In this document: piece after piece, positions 18,977 through 28,846 of the stretch
Layout: the number at the start of each line of letters is the position of its first letter
How positions within the stretch are numbered: the first letter of the stretch is position 1
Origin: [Leptolyngbya] sp. PCC 7376
GTDB lineage: Bacteria > Cyanobacteriota > Cyanobacteriia > Cyanobacteriales > MRBY01
DNA length: 64,000 nt
Direction of reading: 5' to 3'
Assembly (NCBI RefSeq): GCF_000316605.1
Contig: NC_019683.1
Coordinates: forward strand, 2,650,036-2,714,035
The notes under the pieces: generated by a model
What the model was told of the DNA's origin: nothing
The model's input: the letters and a program-made list of their open reading frames with translations, nothing else
Databases searched by the model: none
Position numbers and translations under genes: made by a program

Positions 18977-19303
18977 CTAACTCAAAAGAATATATGGCTC
19001 GACTTTTCTTTTGAGAAGAGAGACTAAATCAGGAGCCATACAGTCATACTTATCAGGAATATCTAGACAAACCAGTTTTTTATCTTTGAGCAGATTTTGA
19101 AACTTCTTAGATACTTTTCTTCTGTGAATTTGTTCCATCACAAAGATGATATCTGCCCATTCAATTAAATCTCCACTTACTGGCGTGAAAGCATCAGCAT
19201 TTGTTCCAGCTCCAATCGCTTCTACTTCTTCGTATTCTGAAAAAACTTCTTCGCCAGTCGGGCTTCTTAGTCTATTTTCACTACAGACAAATAGTAAGTT
19301 CAT
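18977..19303 (-). CDS. Low-molecular-weight protein tyrosine phosphatase family protein
   Basis: The 108-aa protein starts MNLLFVCSENRLRSPT. CSENRLRS is the CX5R(S/T) phosphate loop. The C-terminal aspartate region is DIPDKYDCMAPDLV, and IEWADIIFVME is the usual central strand. It is shorter than classical LMW-PTPs (about 150 aa) and belongs to the short cyanobacterial group. AAGGA five bases before ATG 19303 fixes the start in preference to the upstream in-frame codon at 19321. Confidence 0.85.
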   Translation of the reverse strand: MNLLFVCSENRLRSPTGEEVFSEYEEVEAIGAGTNADAFTPVSGDLIEWADIIFVMEQIHRRKVSKKFQNLLKDKKLVCLDIPDKYDCMAPDLVSLLKRKVEPYILLS

Positions 19304-19485
19304 CTTTTTCCTTAAGCCCAATCGTTAATAACAACTATTGTACGTATGGCACAAATTCACCGTGCTGGAGTTGAGATGGCGATCACCTCAACTCGAATTT
19401 CTCTTGTCTTACCAAGTCATTACTAGGGAGGATAAAAGTCAAAGTGTAAATCTCATACAATTCTGGAAGTCCTTTCTGTTGCTAT

Positions 19486-21138
19486 ATGGTCATTCCGCTA
19501 CATTTAAATCAGCCTGTTGATATTCAGCTAGAAAAACCGCTCTTTATAGCTAGTGATGCTCCTTTACAACAGGCGATCGCCCTGATGACTGGCAAAGAAA
19601 AAGGCTCACCCCAAAGTTGTTTGGTAGTGCAGGAAGATAGCAAAACCATTGGTATCCTCACCGAAAGAGATCTGGTACGTCTTTCCCTTTCCCAAAAAAG
19701 TATTTCAGAGACAATCGTGCGAGAGATCATGACCTCGCCTGTGATTACGATTACCACCAAAGATTTTAGTGATATTTTTGCGGTCTATAGCTTGATGCGT
19801 CGTCACCGCATCCGTCATCTACCTGTGATTAATACCGACGATAGTGTGTCTGGATTGATGACGCTCAGCATGTTGCGTCAAGCCCTTCATCTTAGTTATT
19901 TTTTGCGCTTTCGAGAAGTCCGAGAAGTGATGTCAACAAAAGTTATTACTGCTTTCCCGACAACGCCTCTTATTGATGTTGCTCAGCTCATGGCATGTCA
20001 TCGAATTAGTTGTGTTGTGATTGTGGACGAGACAGCCACCTCAGAAATACCTGTGGGCATCATTACCGAGAGGGATATTGTGCAGCTACAGGGTTTAGGT
20101 GGAGATCTTGCTACTCTAACAACGAGATTTGCGATGAGTTGTCCTGTAATCTCATTACATCCTGAAAACTCTCTCACGTCGGCTCAAGAAATTATGCAGC
20201 GGTATCGAGTCAGACGGATTGTTGCAGTGAATGAGCATGGTGAACTGGAAGGCGTTGTGACGGAAACAAATGTGTCGCAAATTCTTGATCCTCTCGAACT
20301 ATTTGGCATGTTGGAGATTTTGCAGCACCGAGTCCAACAGCTCGTGAAGGATCGCGATCGCCTTTTACCATCAGAAAATCGTCATTTACAGGAAGCTCTT
20401 GATAACAAAGAGTTTCGGCTTCATTATCAACCCCAATTTCATGGCAAGTCTAGAACGATTGTGGGGGCAGAGGTATTAGTGCGTTGGTATTCGAAAAATC
20501 GTGGCATTGTTTCACCCGCTGAATTTATTCCTCTGGCAGAAATGACGGGGTTTATTGTCACCCTCGGTGAATGGATTTTAAAAGATGTTTGCCAACAGGC
20601 TCGACGCTGGCAAGATGCTGGCTATGCACCCATTAAGTTTTCGGTGAATGTTTCGAGTCACCAACTGAAGAACCCACAATTTTCAAAACATTTGGAACAG
20701 ATTTTGGCGGAAAGTAAACTCGATCCCCAATGGCTAACCATCGAGTTGACAGAAAGCTCTCTCGTTGAAAATGTCGATATGACATTGACGCAATTTCAGA
20801 GTCTCAAGGAATTAGGGGTTGATATTGCGATCGATGATTTTGGGACTGGCTATGCTTCCCTCGGTTATCTGCAACATTTTCCGTTTGATATTTTGAAAAT
20901 TGATCGTTGTTTTGTCGAAAATATCCACATCAATCCAAAAAATGCGGCGATCACCTCTGCAATTATTCAAATGGCAGAACAACTCAATTTTTCAGTGGTT
21001 GCCGAAGGTGTTGAACGGCAAGAAGAGTTTGAATTTTTAGGCGATCGCCACTGTGAGATTTTTCAAGGATATTTCTTCTCGCCTCCTTTGTCTGCTGAAG
21101 ATTTTGAGCAACATCTCATATTTAAATCTGAAGAATAA
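19486..21138 (+). CDS. CBS-domain and EAL-domain cyclic-di-GMP phosphodiesterase
   Basis: The protein has 550 residues. Four CBS repeats span about 10-275 (VVQEDSKTIGILTERDLV, LPVINTDDSVSGLMTL, VGIITERDIVQL and VNEHGELEGVVTE). An EAL domain spans about 305-545, with EVLVRW at the EAL position (EVL variant), LTESSLVEN, DDFGTGYASLGYL, LKIDRCFV and VVAEGVERQEE. The metal-binding residues are present, so c-di-GMP hydrolysis is likely, and nucleotide binding to the CBS pairs may regulate it. No GGDEF domain is present. Confidence 0.9.
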   Translation: MVIPLHLNQPVDIQLEKPLFIASDAPLQQAIALMTGKEKGSPQSCLVVQEDSKTIGILTERDLVRLSLSQKSISETIVREIMTSPVITITTKDFSDIFAVYSLMRRHRIRHLPVINTDDSVSGLMTLSMLRQALHLSYFLRFREVREVMSTKVITAFPTTPLIDVAQLMACHRISCVVIVDETATSEIPVGIITERDIVQLQGLGGDLATLTTRFAMSCPVISLHPENSLTSAQEIMQRYRVRRIVAVNEHGELEGVVTETNVSQILDPLELFGMLEILQHRVQQLVKDRDRLLPSENRHLQEALDNKEFRLHYQPQFHGKSRTIVGAEVLVRWYSKNRGIVSPAEFIPLAEMTGFIVTLGEWILKDVCQQARRWQDAGYAPIKFSVNVSSHQLKNPQFSKHLEQILAESKLDPQWLTIELTESSLVENVDMTLTQFQSLKELGVDIAIDDFGTGYASLGYLQHFPFDILKIDRCFVENIHINPKNAAITSAIIQMAEQLNFSVVAEGVERQEEFEFLGDRHCEIFQGYFFSPPLSAEDFEQHLIFKSEE

Positions 21139-21158
21139 GGATTTGAGACGTAGATGCT

Positions 21159-22349
21159 TTATTGCATGAGCCAGATTGAACTGATTGCTGCATGATCATG
21201 GTAATTCCGGGTTTCATGGTAGGAACTATCGCTTTCAGGATAAATCCCAGCAAAATCAGTGATTGTCCATTGGTTGGAACGAATCCAGATACTGGTATTT
21301 GAATCATCGGCAAATAGGCCATCCTCGAAGGTGATCGCCTCACGCAATTCATTTTCTGTGCTGTAACTTAGGGTTGCTGGGCCATGTTGGGCGATCGCCG
21401 CCGTGAGGGGAGTGCCTGCGCCCACGCCATGAATTGTTTTGTAACTAGGATTGCGGATTGCGATTAAATTGATTTTCGAGTCTTCGGTGATCGGAAATGA
21501 GTCAAAGCCGAGGTCATATTGCACATCGCCATACCAAGACAGTTGAAGGCCATCGGGAATATCCACGCCGAGGATCACAGGCTCTAAGGTCATGTTTGAT
21601 TTCATCTGTGCCCGAAATTCAGCTAAGGTCATGCCCAATTTTGCATTGCCAACACTAGTCGAGGTGATTAAAAAATCTTCGGACGGCGATCGCACGCCCA
21701 TGTCATCGCAGCCAAACTCTACGCCATCGACTAATTCCGCAGAAAGGAGTCGCAGTGAATAGCCATCCCAGTAATGGCGCGTTTCTTCAAAACAACTGCC
21801 AGCCCCATTAAATTTGTAACTGTTATGGATAATGTTGCTCTCTGAATCGAAGGTGGGATAGCCGACTAAATTGATATTGCTATGGCGGAAGTCTAAAGAC
21901 TGGGTTTCAAGATTTGGTGTGACGACCACAAATTCATAAACCCCTTGGTATGCGGCATTCCAACAGAGGATTTTGGCTAAAAAAGTCTCGCTATCGCCGT
22001 GGACATAAACGTCTGAAAATTCGAGACTTTCGGCGGATAATTCGGGTTCATCGAGACATAAATTCAAGTCATCTTTCTGGTCGGCGATCGCCTGCAAGAT
22101 GTGTTGTTTGGCTTCGCCTTCGAGTTCATAGGCTAGAAGCTTGGGCTCTGTTTTTTGCTCTAGTTCTGATGGTGGGAGCTGCGGTGTGAGGGAAACTTCT
22201 GATGAATTTTCTGAAGGGAGTTTAACGGAGATTGTCTCAGGATTTGAGGGATAAATTGCTGAGGGGGTTTGGGTGGCGATCGCCGTGCAACCGATCAGAT
22301 TACTACCGAACAAAGCAGCGATTGGCAGTAGAAAATAACGAGTTTTCAT
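21159..22349 (-). CDS. Hypothetical lipoprotein, 396 aa
   Basis: The lipobox LIGC at about residues 18-21 marks a lipoprotein signal peptide. After a Pro/Ser-rich linker there is a soluble periplasmic domain with YVHGDSETFLAKILCWNAAYQGVYEFV and repeated Asp/Gly-rich beta segments. The C-terminal part (STSVGNAKLGMTLAEFRAQ, then IHGVGAGTPL) contains two segments typical of proteins that measure 'LGMTL' repeats. Function is unknown. It converges on the CBS-EAL gene, 20 bases away. Confidence 0.65.
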   Translation of the reverse strand: MKTRYFLLPIAALFGSNLIGCTAIATQTPSAIYPSNPETISVKLPSENSSEVSLTPQLPPSELEQKTEPKLLAYELEGEAKQHILQAIADQKDDLNLCLDEPELSAESLEFSDVYVHGDSETFLAKILCWNAAYQGVYEFVVVTPNLETQSLDFRHSNINLVGYPTFDSESNIIHNSYKFNGAGSCFEETRHYWDGYSLRLLSAELVDGVEFGCDDMGVRSPSEDFLITSTSVGNAKLGMTLAEFRAQMKSNMTLEPVILGVDIPDGLQLSWYGDVQYDLGFDSFPITEDSKINLIAIRNPSYKTIHGVGAGTPLTAAIAQHGPATLSYSTENELREAITFEDGLFADDSNTSIWIRSNQWTITDFAGIYPESDSSYHETRNYHDHAAISSIWLMQ

Positions 22350-22428
22350 AGATTTCAGAACCTTGTGAATGTAGCGAATGAATGAGATGGGAGATGCACG
22401 GATTTGTTAGTGTGAACGATTTGAGAGC

Positions 22429-22878
22429 CTATAAACACAGCCCACTGTCGGACATACCACGGTAGCAAAGCCATTCCTTGTCAATTTCTTCTAGCACCCA
22501 ATTTCCTGCGTTTCCTTTACTCATCTGCACCGTAAATTGGTGTCCTTTTACCGAATCATCTAAAAATCCTGTTTGGGTAATCACCACCGTTGCGCTTGTG
22601 GGACTTTCTGCCGAATCGTGCTGAATATCAATTGTTTCTTTCCAAGTCCCGTCACTAACATAACCATCTTGTTGCGCTGCGCTGAGGGCGATCGCTAGAG
22701 GATGTGCGCCAGAAATTTCCGTTGGTGTTTGGGCGTTGGACTGAGCCATTATTTTTTGATCAGGCAGGATGAGTTCACAAGCTAAAGCCGTTGACATTAT
22801 CCCAAAACCACTAAGGGCGATCGCCCCTATCACGAAGCCCTTTTGTTTACCACTAAGAAAATTGTTGCTCTTAAACAT
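22429..22878 (-). CDS. Hypothetical secreted protein, 149 aa
   Basis: The N-terminal hydrophobic segment KGFVIGAIALSGFGIMSTALA is a signal peptide with a plausible cleavage after ALA. The mature part is a small beta-rich domain containing VVITQTGFLDDSVKGHQFTV. I do not recognise a family. It lies 79 bases upstream of the lipoprotein gene on the same strand. Confidence 0.6.
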   Translation of the reverse strand: MFKSNNFLSGKQKGFVIGAIALSGFGIMSTALACELILPDQKIMAQSNAQTPTEISGAHPLAIALSAAQQDGYVSDGTWKETIDIQHDSAESPTSATVVITQTGFLDDSVKGHQFTVQMSKGNAGNWVLEEIDKEWLCYRGMSDSGLCL

Positions 22879-23053
22879 CGATTTACTCCTCTTTCAAAAC
22901 TTTAAAACCGACAATCAACGCTTCAACCCCAAATCTCGTCATTCCGTTAAAGGCGATCGCCTACCCTCAGATTAGATCTCGAATTTTCAAAATTTAGAGT
23001 CGTCACAGAAACAGAAACAAAACTTTTGGGGTTACTATTCGTGCAAAGGCTTA

Positions 23054-23926
23054 TTGAAATTTGGCATCGCAAAACTCTTGTCAGCATCTCTAAAAGAACG
23101 GCTCACGACACATCTCAAACATATTATTCGGAATCGCGATCCCTATTTTTCGGCGGCAGGACATTTCTATGTGAAAGAGTATGTCCGGCAAACAATGGAA
23201 GAACATGGTGAGCCTGAGAGTTTTCGCTTTGAGGCGCAAGGCAAAACTCACGGAAATATTATTTTGGATCTGTGTGCTGATGATGCAGTACAGACAAAAC
23301 CACCCATTTTAATTGGGGCGCATTACGATGCGGTGATTAGTTGTCCGGGGGCTGATGATAATGGCACTGGCCTTGCTGTGCTGCTGGAAATGGCTAACTT
23401 TTTTAGCCAAAATCCAGCGCGTTATCCGATTCGTTTAGTGGCATTTGATCTTGAAGAATTTGGACTCTGTGGCAGTTTAGAATATGCGGCTCACCTCAAA
23501 AAAAATCAGCAACCCTTGCGATTGATGTTGAGTTTAGAGATGCTGGGTTACTGCTCCCACGCCCCAAATTCTCAGACATATCCGAGCTTTCTGAAATATT
23601 TTTATCCGTCAACGGGAGATTTTATTGCGCTAATCGGTGACATCCAAACGATTCCAGAAATGTGGGGCATGGGGCGATCGCTGAAAAAATCAGTGCCTTG
23701 TGAATGGTTGCCAGCGGGATGGCGAGGATATCCAGTGCCCGATGCGCGACGGAGTGACCATTTGGCATTTTGGGAGCAGGGCTACAAAGCAATGATGGTG
23801 ACCGATACTGCCGATATGCGGAATCCCCACTACCACCAACCTACTGATACTTTTGAAACCCTCGATCTCGATTTCTTGGGTCAGGTTTGTGAGGGATTAT
23901 GCGAGGTGATCGCCCAATTGCGCTAA
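23054..23926 (+). CDS. M28-family zinc peptidase
   Basis: The protein has about 290 residues. M28 metal ligands are visible: GAHYDAV (His, Asp), SCPGADDNGTG (Asp), AFDLEEFGLCGS (Glu-Glu) and the late DHLAFWEQGYKAMMVTD (His). This is an aminopeptidase-type fold, cytosolic as no signal peptide is seen. The start is uncertain. TTG at 23054 gives the frame used here, no nearby ATG is available, and the conserved region begins by about residue 30. Confidence 0.85.
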   Translation: MKFGIAKLLSASLKERLTTHLKHIIRNRDPYFSAAGHFYVKEYVRQTMEEHGEPESFRFEAQGKTHGNIILDLCADDAVQTKPPILIGAHYDAVISCPGADDNGTGLAVLLEMANFFSQNPARYPIRLVAFDLEEFGLCGSLEYAAHLKKNQQPLRLMLSLEMLGYCSHAPNSQTYPSFLKYFYPSTGDFIALIGDIQTIPEMWGMGRSLKKSVPCEWLPAGWRGYPVPDARRSDHLAFWEQGYKAMMVTDTADMRNPHYHQPTDTFETLDLDFLGQVCEGLCEVIAQLR

Positions 23927-24520
23927 CTATTCCAAATCGAGAGAAAGCTGTTTGAGTTCTTTGATTTTGAAAGATTGGCGGTGGTGAGGCGTTAAACCAT
24001 GTTCGAGAATGGCCAAACGATGTTTCTTTGTGCCATAGCCTTTATTGCTCGCCAAATCGTATTCGGGATAGGTGTCTGCCAACTCAACAATTTCTTTATC
24101 CCGTGCCACCTTCGCCAAAATACTCGCGGCAGCGATCGCCACAAATTCGTCGTCCCCTTTCACGATTGCAGTTTGGGAAATATCTATATTCGGAATAGTT
24201 TTATTGCCATCAATCAAGAAGTGCTCTGGCTGACAACTGAGCTGTTCAATGGCACGACGCATTGCTAAAAAAGTAGCCTGAAGAATATTGATTTCGTCAA
24301 TTTCTGCCACTGAAGCTGAGGCGATCGCCCATTCTTCTACCACCTCATAAATTTCGGGGACAAGAGAGTCGCGTTTTTTTGCCGAGAGTTTTTTACTATC
24401 TTTTACGCCCAGTTGCCGTAGCTGTTTTTCCTGACAAGATTTCACAACGACTACCGCTGCAAACACAGGCCCAAATAAACAGCCCCGACCCACCTCATCG
24501 ACTCCCGCGATTAAAGCCAT
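23927..24520 (-). CDS. rnhB: Ribonuclease HII
   Basis: It removes RNA primers and single ribonucleotides from RNA-DNA hybrids. The 197-aa protein has GVDEVGRGCLFGPV (catalytic Asp-Glu), KDSKKLSAKKR, the third Asp in FLIDGNKTI, and AAASILAKVARD. Its ATG overlaps the stop of the TPR gene (TAATG), so translation is coupled. Confidence 0.96.
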   Translation of the reverse strand: MALIAGVDEVGRGCLFGPVFAAVVVVKSCQEKQLRQLGVKDSKKLSAKKRDSLVPEIYEVVEEWAIASASVAEIDEINILQATFLAMRRAIEQLSCQPEHFLIDGNKTIPNIDISQTAIVKGDDEFVAIAAASILAKVARDKEIVELADTYPEYDLASNKGYGTKKHRLAILEHGLTPHHRQSFKIKELKQLSLDLE

Positions 24521-25401
24521 TATTCAGCCATAAACTCATCATAAAGATCATTGAGATCATCCCAACGTGCCATCCGCCACATCTCCGCAAAACACATATC
24601 ATCTTCCGCATCAGGAAAATAGATTTCGGGATCGAGCTGAATGGCTGCTTCTAAACTATTGAATGCTTCTTCAAAATTGCCGATCTTTGCAAAGCAATAG
24701 GCCTGCTCATACCAAGTATCAGCATCTTTCGGAATATCTACGAGTGCTTGCTCAAAAGACTCAATTGCGTTGGTGTAATGCTCTAATTCCTCTAGGGTTT
24801 GCCCCCGTTGGTACCATGCCCAAAAATCACCAGGTTTCACTTCAAGGGCACGATCATAACTAGTTAAAGCCACCTCAGGTTTGTCCCAAGCTAGCAGCGC
24901 ATCACCGCGACGATACCAACTCCAATAGTCATTGGGACGAAACGTTAAAGCCTTGTCGTAATAGGACAAGGCTCGCGCATATTTCTCCAATAGTCGCCAA
25001 CATTCACCCAAACGATAGTTTGACCAATAGTCTTCTGGATGGTCTTCTAAAGCTTTCTCAAAACAGGCGATCGCCCGGTCATATTTCCCGAGCTTTTCCA
25101 TGAAGAGACAGCCCTGATCGTACCAAGACCAATAATTCTTAGGACAAATATTGCAAGCTTGAGCATAACTATCGATCGCCTCGTGGGGAAAGCCAAGTTT
25201 TTCGTAGGCCATCGCCTGTTTGTACCACGTCCAATAATCTTCGGGATGGTACTCAAGCGCTCGATTAAAGCACAATAACGCTTCCTCTACCCGACCAGAT
25301 TGCCAGTGAATATTTCCCTGTCGATACCATCCTTGATAGCTGTCAGGACGGCACTCCAAGGGGCGATAGGTCGTGCGTTCCGCCGTCAATAAGTTATCCA
25401 T
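24520..25401 (-). CDS. Tetratricopeptide repeat protein, 293 aa
   Basis: At least seven TPR units of 34 residues run nearly the full length, each with the unusual signature (D/N)YWxWYxxG followed by ALxxYDKAL. Examples are DYWTWYKQAMAYEKLG, NYWSWYDQGCL and DYWSWYRRGDALL. No signal peptide is seen. It is a protein-protein scaffold of unknown partner, cotranscribed with rnhB. Confidence 0.85.
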   Translation of the reverse strand: MDNLLTAERTTYRPLECRPDSYQGWYRQGNIHWQSGRVEEALLCFNRALEYHPEDYWTWYKQAMAYEKLGFPHEAIDSYAQACNICPKNYWSWYDQGCLFMEKLGKYDRAIACFEKALEDHPEDYWSNYRLGECWRLLEKYARALSYYDKALTFRPNDYWSWYRRGDALLAWDKPEVALTSYDRALEVKPGDFWAWYQRGQTLEELEHYTNAIESFEQALVDIPKDADTWYEQAYCFAKIGNFEEAFNSLEAAIQLDPEIYFPDAEDDMCFAEMWRMARWDDLNDLYDEFMAE

Positions 25402-25575
25402 CGAATGATCTGTTTGAGCTATTGCTCTTATTTAAATTAGTAATGATTATCGTAACGGATTTAATGCATTTGATATAAGTGGCTAATTACCCCTTTAATG
25501 TCAGTAAATCTGCAAAATTTAACGGTATGCTCTCAAATGCTTGGTTCCGCATTTTGGTAACAAAATTTACAATTT

Positions 25576-26793
25576 ATGCTGCCATCTGATCTATTGCTCC
25601 AACGCCGCAAAGGTGAAACCCTTGTCCCAAAACATTTGTCCCTCTCGAAAGCGGCGATCGCCTTAGCGGCAGAATTAATTGAATGTTTTGAAGGCTGTCG
25701 TGGCGAACCGAAAAAAGTATTGCAGGCAGAGCTCCAGGAAATTGAAGGGGAAAGTACGGATTTTAAAGTGAAACGTGGGTTGGCTCATCTGCTGAAAAAT
25801 CACTTTAGTACCTTTGAGATTGTTAGTCCTCTCGAACCACTACTATTGCGGGAAAAAGTATTTGCCGCTTCCTGTGCTGGTGTGCCGATTCCTGATCAAA
25901 AAATGGAAGTGCTAGAGGCGATCGCCACCGAATTAACCCAACTCTATGAGCGCGATATTTTTCCCAATGATATTGCTGCGGGACTCTATGCAGATCTCCC
26001 CGAAAATCATATTTTGACGGAATTTGAGCCGCCTGACCCCAAAGCTTTAATTCACCGCTATAACCTCTCTCAAACCCAAGGGATTTTCTATAAAGCAAAT
26101 TTCTTGATTATCCATGCCCACCGCAATGATCCCGGTGAATATAAGCTACTGTTCCGCTACCTGAAACTGTTTCAGTTGATGACCTATATCGAGGGAGATG
26201 CAGACACCGGTTTTACAATCACTATTGATGGCCCCACCAGTCTTTTTAAACCCAGTACTCGCTACGGTCTGGCGATCGCCAAAATGTTACCCGCCTTGCT
26301 CCACGTCAGTAAATGGCAACTCGAAGCCCAGCTGCATTACAAAGACAATTACACCAATACCATCCGCCACGGTCGTTTTACTCTCGAAGATGATTGTGGG
26401 CTGGTGAGCCATTATCCACCCGGCAAACCCTATGACAGTATGCTCGAAGCTTCTTTTGTGAAAAGTTGGAATAAGCTCAAAACGGATTGGCATCTAGAGC
26501 GGGAAGTGGATTTGATTCCTTTACCCGGCAGCGTCATGATTCCAGACTTTCGGGTGGTGCATCCCGATGGACGAGAGTTTTTATTGGAAATTGTGGGCTA
26601 TTGGCGACCAGAATATCTCCAGAAAAAGTTCTCAAAGATTCGTCGTGCTGCTTATCCAAATCTAATCATCGCCGTCTCTGAACGTCTCAATCTTCAAAAA
26701 GCAGGGGTCGATTTCAAAGAACTGCCGAATCACCTCATCTGGTTTAAACAGAAATTACCAGCTCGCGAAGTGCTCAAGATCCTCGACGCTTGA
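25576..26793 (+). CDS. DUF790 family nuclease (Bax1-like)
   Basis: The 405-aa protein is a DUF790 member, related to archaeal Bax1, the nuclease partner of XPB helicase. N-terminal LLLQRRKGETLVPKHL is characteristic. A PD-(D/E)xK-like nuclease core lies near the C terminus at about 315-350 (VMIPDFRVVHP, then EFLLEIVGYWRPEYL), followed by KFSKIRRA. DNA repair is inferred from the archaeal family. No XPB-like helicase lies beside it. Confidence 0.82.
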   Translation: MLPSDLLLQRRKGETLVPKHLSLSKAAIALAAELIECFEGCRGEPKKVLQAELQEIEGESTDFKVKRGLAHLLKNHFSTFEIVSPLEPLLLREKVFAASCAGVPIPDQKMEVLEAIATELTQLYERDIFPNDIAAGLYADLPENHILTEFEPPDPKALIHRYNLSQTQGIFYKANFLIIHAHRNDPGEYKLLFRYLKLFQLMTYIEGDADTGFTITIDGPTSLFKPSTRYGLAIAKMLPALLHVSKWQLEAQLHYKDNYTNTIRHGRFTLEDDCGLVSHYPPGKPYDSMLEASFVKSWNKLKTDWHLEREVDLIPLPGSVMIPDFRVVHPDGREFLLEIVGYWRPEYLQKKFSKIRRAAYPNLIIAVSERLNLQKAGVDFKELPNHLIWFKQKLPAREVLKILDA

Positions 26794-26822
26794 TGGGCGA
26801 TCGCCAAATCAATGAGCGGCTG

Positions 26823-27344
26823 TTAAATCCAATTAATTTCTTCGTCTGGGGTAGTGATGGTTTGTTTTTGGGGACTGGTCGCGTGATAATTTTGCTCGAT
26901 TGTAATTTTTGAATCTTTGAGACGGGGGTTCACCTGATGATAATCACTGTCTTTCGCCTTGTTGGAACAGAGATGGTGCAGGAAAAAATCGAGGGTGCGC
27001 TGGGAAATATAGCCTTTCAGGACAGCGACGGAACCAAAGCGCAGATGGTTAACCTGTTGTTCGCTGAGAATATTTTGAATTTGTTGGGGGTTGATGAGCT
27101 GTGCTGCTACGAGACATTCCCCAAGGAGCTGAGGTTTATTTGGTTGATAAATACCTTTCTGAAAGACCTCACAGAAAAAGTCAACGGTTTTTTTTGAAAG
27201 CCAACCTCTCGTTTCCAAAATATCTCCGACGCGCAAGTCATCATAAACTTGCTGGTCATAGAGCACTGTTTGTAGTTGCCCTTCAGAAATCAATCCGGCT
27301 GCGGTTAAAAGTTCCCCGATCGGGGTGGCATGGGCTTTAGTCAT
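26823..27344 (-). CDS. Protein with two GspE-N/MshEN-like repeats
   Basis: The 173-aa protein starts at ATG 27344, which is preceded by AGGAG. The longer upstream frame to 27422 has no such site. Two related repeats are visible: IGELLTAAGLISEGQLQTVLYDQQ..FGDILxxxGWLS-type, and LLGECLVAAQLINPQQIQNI with FGSVAVLKGYIS. These resemble the GspE N-terminal (MshEN) fold that can bind c-di-GMP, found in type IV pilus ATPases, but no ATPase domain follows. The tail is low-complexity. Function is unknown; regulatory nucleotide binding is inference. Confidence 0.65.
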   Translation of the reverse strand: MTKAHATPIGELLTAAGLISEGQLQTVLYDQQVYDDLRVGDILETRGWLSKKTVDFFCEVFQKGIYQPNKPQLLGECLVAAQLINPQQIQNILSEQQVNHLRFGSVAVLKGYISQRTLDFFLHHLCSNKAKDSDYHQVNPRLKDSKITIEQNYHATSPQKQTITTPDEEINWI

Positions 27345-27745
27345 AGTCTCTTGCACTCCTGTCGTGAAAAATTGTGCGGATAAATAGATCGCTTGGTAGA
27401 TAGTCAGTCGGGCGATCGCCACACGTTGGTGATGCTAATGCGGTGGTAGATGTGGTCGTGTTGCTTTATTTGCGTTGTGCTTTCGCGAGGAGTCAAACTC
27501 GAAAAGCTGCAGGGTTAAAACCTCCTAATAGCTTGGATACAAAGTGTTCTAAGAAATTCTTGGGTTAATTATGATAAGGCTTACATTTACTATTTTTACC
27601 AAAATTCTAAGTATTTTTACGGAATGGGCTGTCATTTACTTTACAGAAGTTCGTAGAATTGCCCAGTTCGTAATGAAATTAACAGCAGCTGGGGATCCAT
27701 ATTTTTTATGGTGGATGCCATAGAGAAGAATTTGTTGTCTTTGGT

Positions 27746-27779
27746 CTCGTGCCTTATCCGTTCAGGTACGGGATTTTTT
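27746..27779 (+). terminator. Intrinsic terminator in the long menA leader region
   Basis: Stem CTCGTGCC/GGTACGGG (two G-T pairs), an 11-base loop, then ATTTTTT. It lies 119 bases upstream of menA with no protein gene before it on this strand. It therefore ends either a small RNA or an attenuated menA leader transcript. The rest of the 554-base gap (27345-27898) shows a -10-like TATGAT at about 27568 and no convincing open frame. Confidence 0.65.
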
Positions 27780-27898
27780 ATGATGATTTATCGGTAGAGG
27801 AGACGAATACTCTTTTGTAACAGGTAGGTGAAGCTTGCCGTTGTAGGACAGAAAGTTGAGATACACTGCTTTGAAGACTTTGGCACATGTAGGAAAGA

Positions 27899-28846
27899 AT
27901 GCTCACTGATAAACTATCTCCGACCACTGCGTATTCTCACAAGCCTTGGTTGGCAGCGATTAAACCTCCGATCTATACCGTTGCAGTGACCCCGATTATT
28001 GTCGCAACTGCTTCTGCTTACGGCGAATTGGGACTATTCGATGGCTTGCGGTTTGGGCTATTTTTGTTTGCGTCGGTTTGTATGATTGCTTGGATGAATC
28101 TGAGCAATGATGTCTTCGATTCAGACACTGGGATTGATGTTAATAAAGCGTCTTCGCTCGTTAATATCACAGGCGATCGCCAACTCATTTTCTGGCTAGC
28201 AAATGGCTTTCTTGCGTTGGGATTGGGAAATATCGCGCTGATTAGTTATCTACAGCAAGATTGGACAGTACTAGGATTGCTAGTCGTAGCGGCGGCGATC
28301 GCCTATACCTATCAAGGGCCACCTTTTCGTTTGGGCTATCTTGGCATCGGTGAATTTGTCTGTTTTATTGCCTATTTGATCACGGGATTGGGTGTGTTTT
28401 ATAGCCAAGCTAACACCATCACACTAGGAGGATGCTTGGCATCAATGTGGGTGGCGCTTACGACTAGCATCATTTTATTTTGCTCCCATTTCCACCAAGC
28501 TGAAGATGATCTGGCCGCAGGCAAAAAATCACCTATTGTGCGTCTCGGTACAGCACTTGGCGCAGAGGTTTTAACTTATAGTTTGGTCGGCGTACTTGTT
28601 TTAACCTGTGGCTTAATTGCCTTCGGGCTGTGGTCGCCGTGGATGTTAATTACTTTTGGCAGCGCACCCTTTGCACTACAGCTGATTAACCATGTCCGAA
28701 CTAATCACGCAGATCCTGACAAAGTGAAAAACGCAAAATTTTTCGCCGTTAAATTTCACTTCAGCAGCGGCATATTATTGGCGATCGCCTATATCCTGTC
28801 CTATTACGATTTAAGCTTTCTGAGCGTGACAGGCTTAACCTATTAG
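27899..28846 (+). CDS. menA: 1,4-dihydroxy-2-naphthoate phytyltransferase
   Basis: It attaches the phytyl chain to dihydroxynaphthoate in phylloquinone synthesis, in the membrane. The 315-aa UbiA-type protein has about eight TM helices and the prenyl-diphosphate-binding motif [11 protein letters not shown]. The second Asp motif region is [15 protein letters not shown], and [14 protein letters not shown] is typical of MenA. Its stop (TAG) overlaps the end of the convergent yajQ gene by four bases. Confidence 0.94.
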   Translation: MLTDKLSPTTAYSHKPWLAAIKPPIYTVAVTPIIVATASAYGELGLFDGLRFGLFLFASVCMIAWMNLSNDVFDSDTGIDVNKASSLVNITGDRQLIFWLANGFLALGLGNIALISYLQQDWTVLGLLVVAAAIAYTYQGPPFRLGYLGIGEFVCFIAYLITGLGVFYSQANTITLGGCLASMWVALTTSIILFCSHFHQAEDDLAAGKKSPIVRLGTALGAEVLTYSLVGVLVLTCGLIAFGLWSPWMLITFGSAPFALQLINHVRTNHADPDKVKNAKFFAVKFHFSSGILLAIAYILSYYDLSFLSVTGLTY

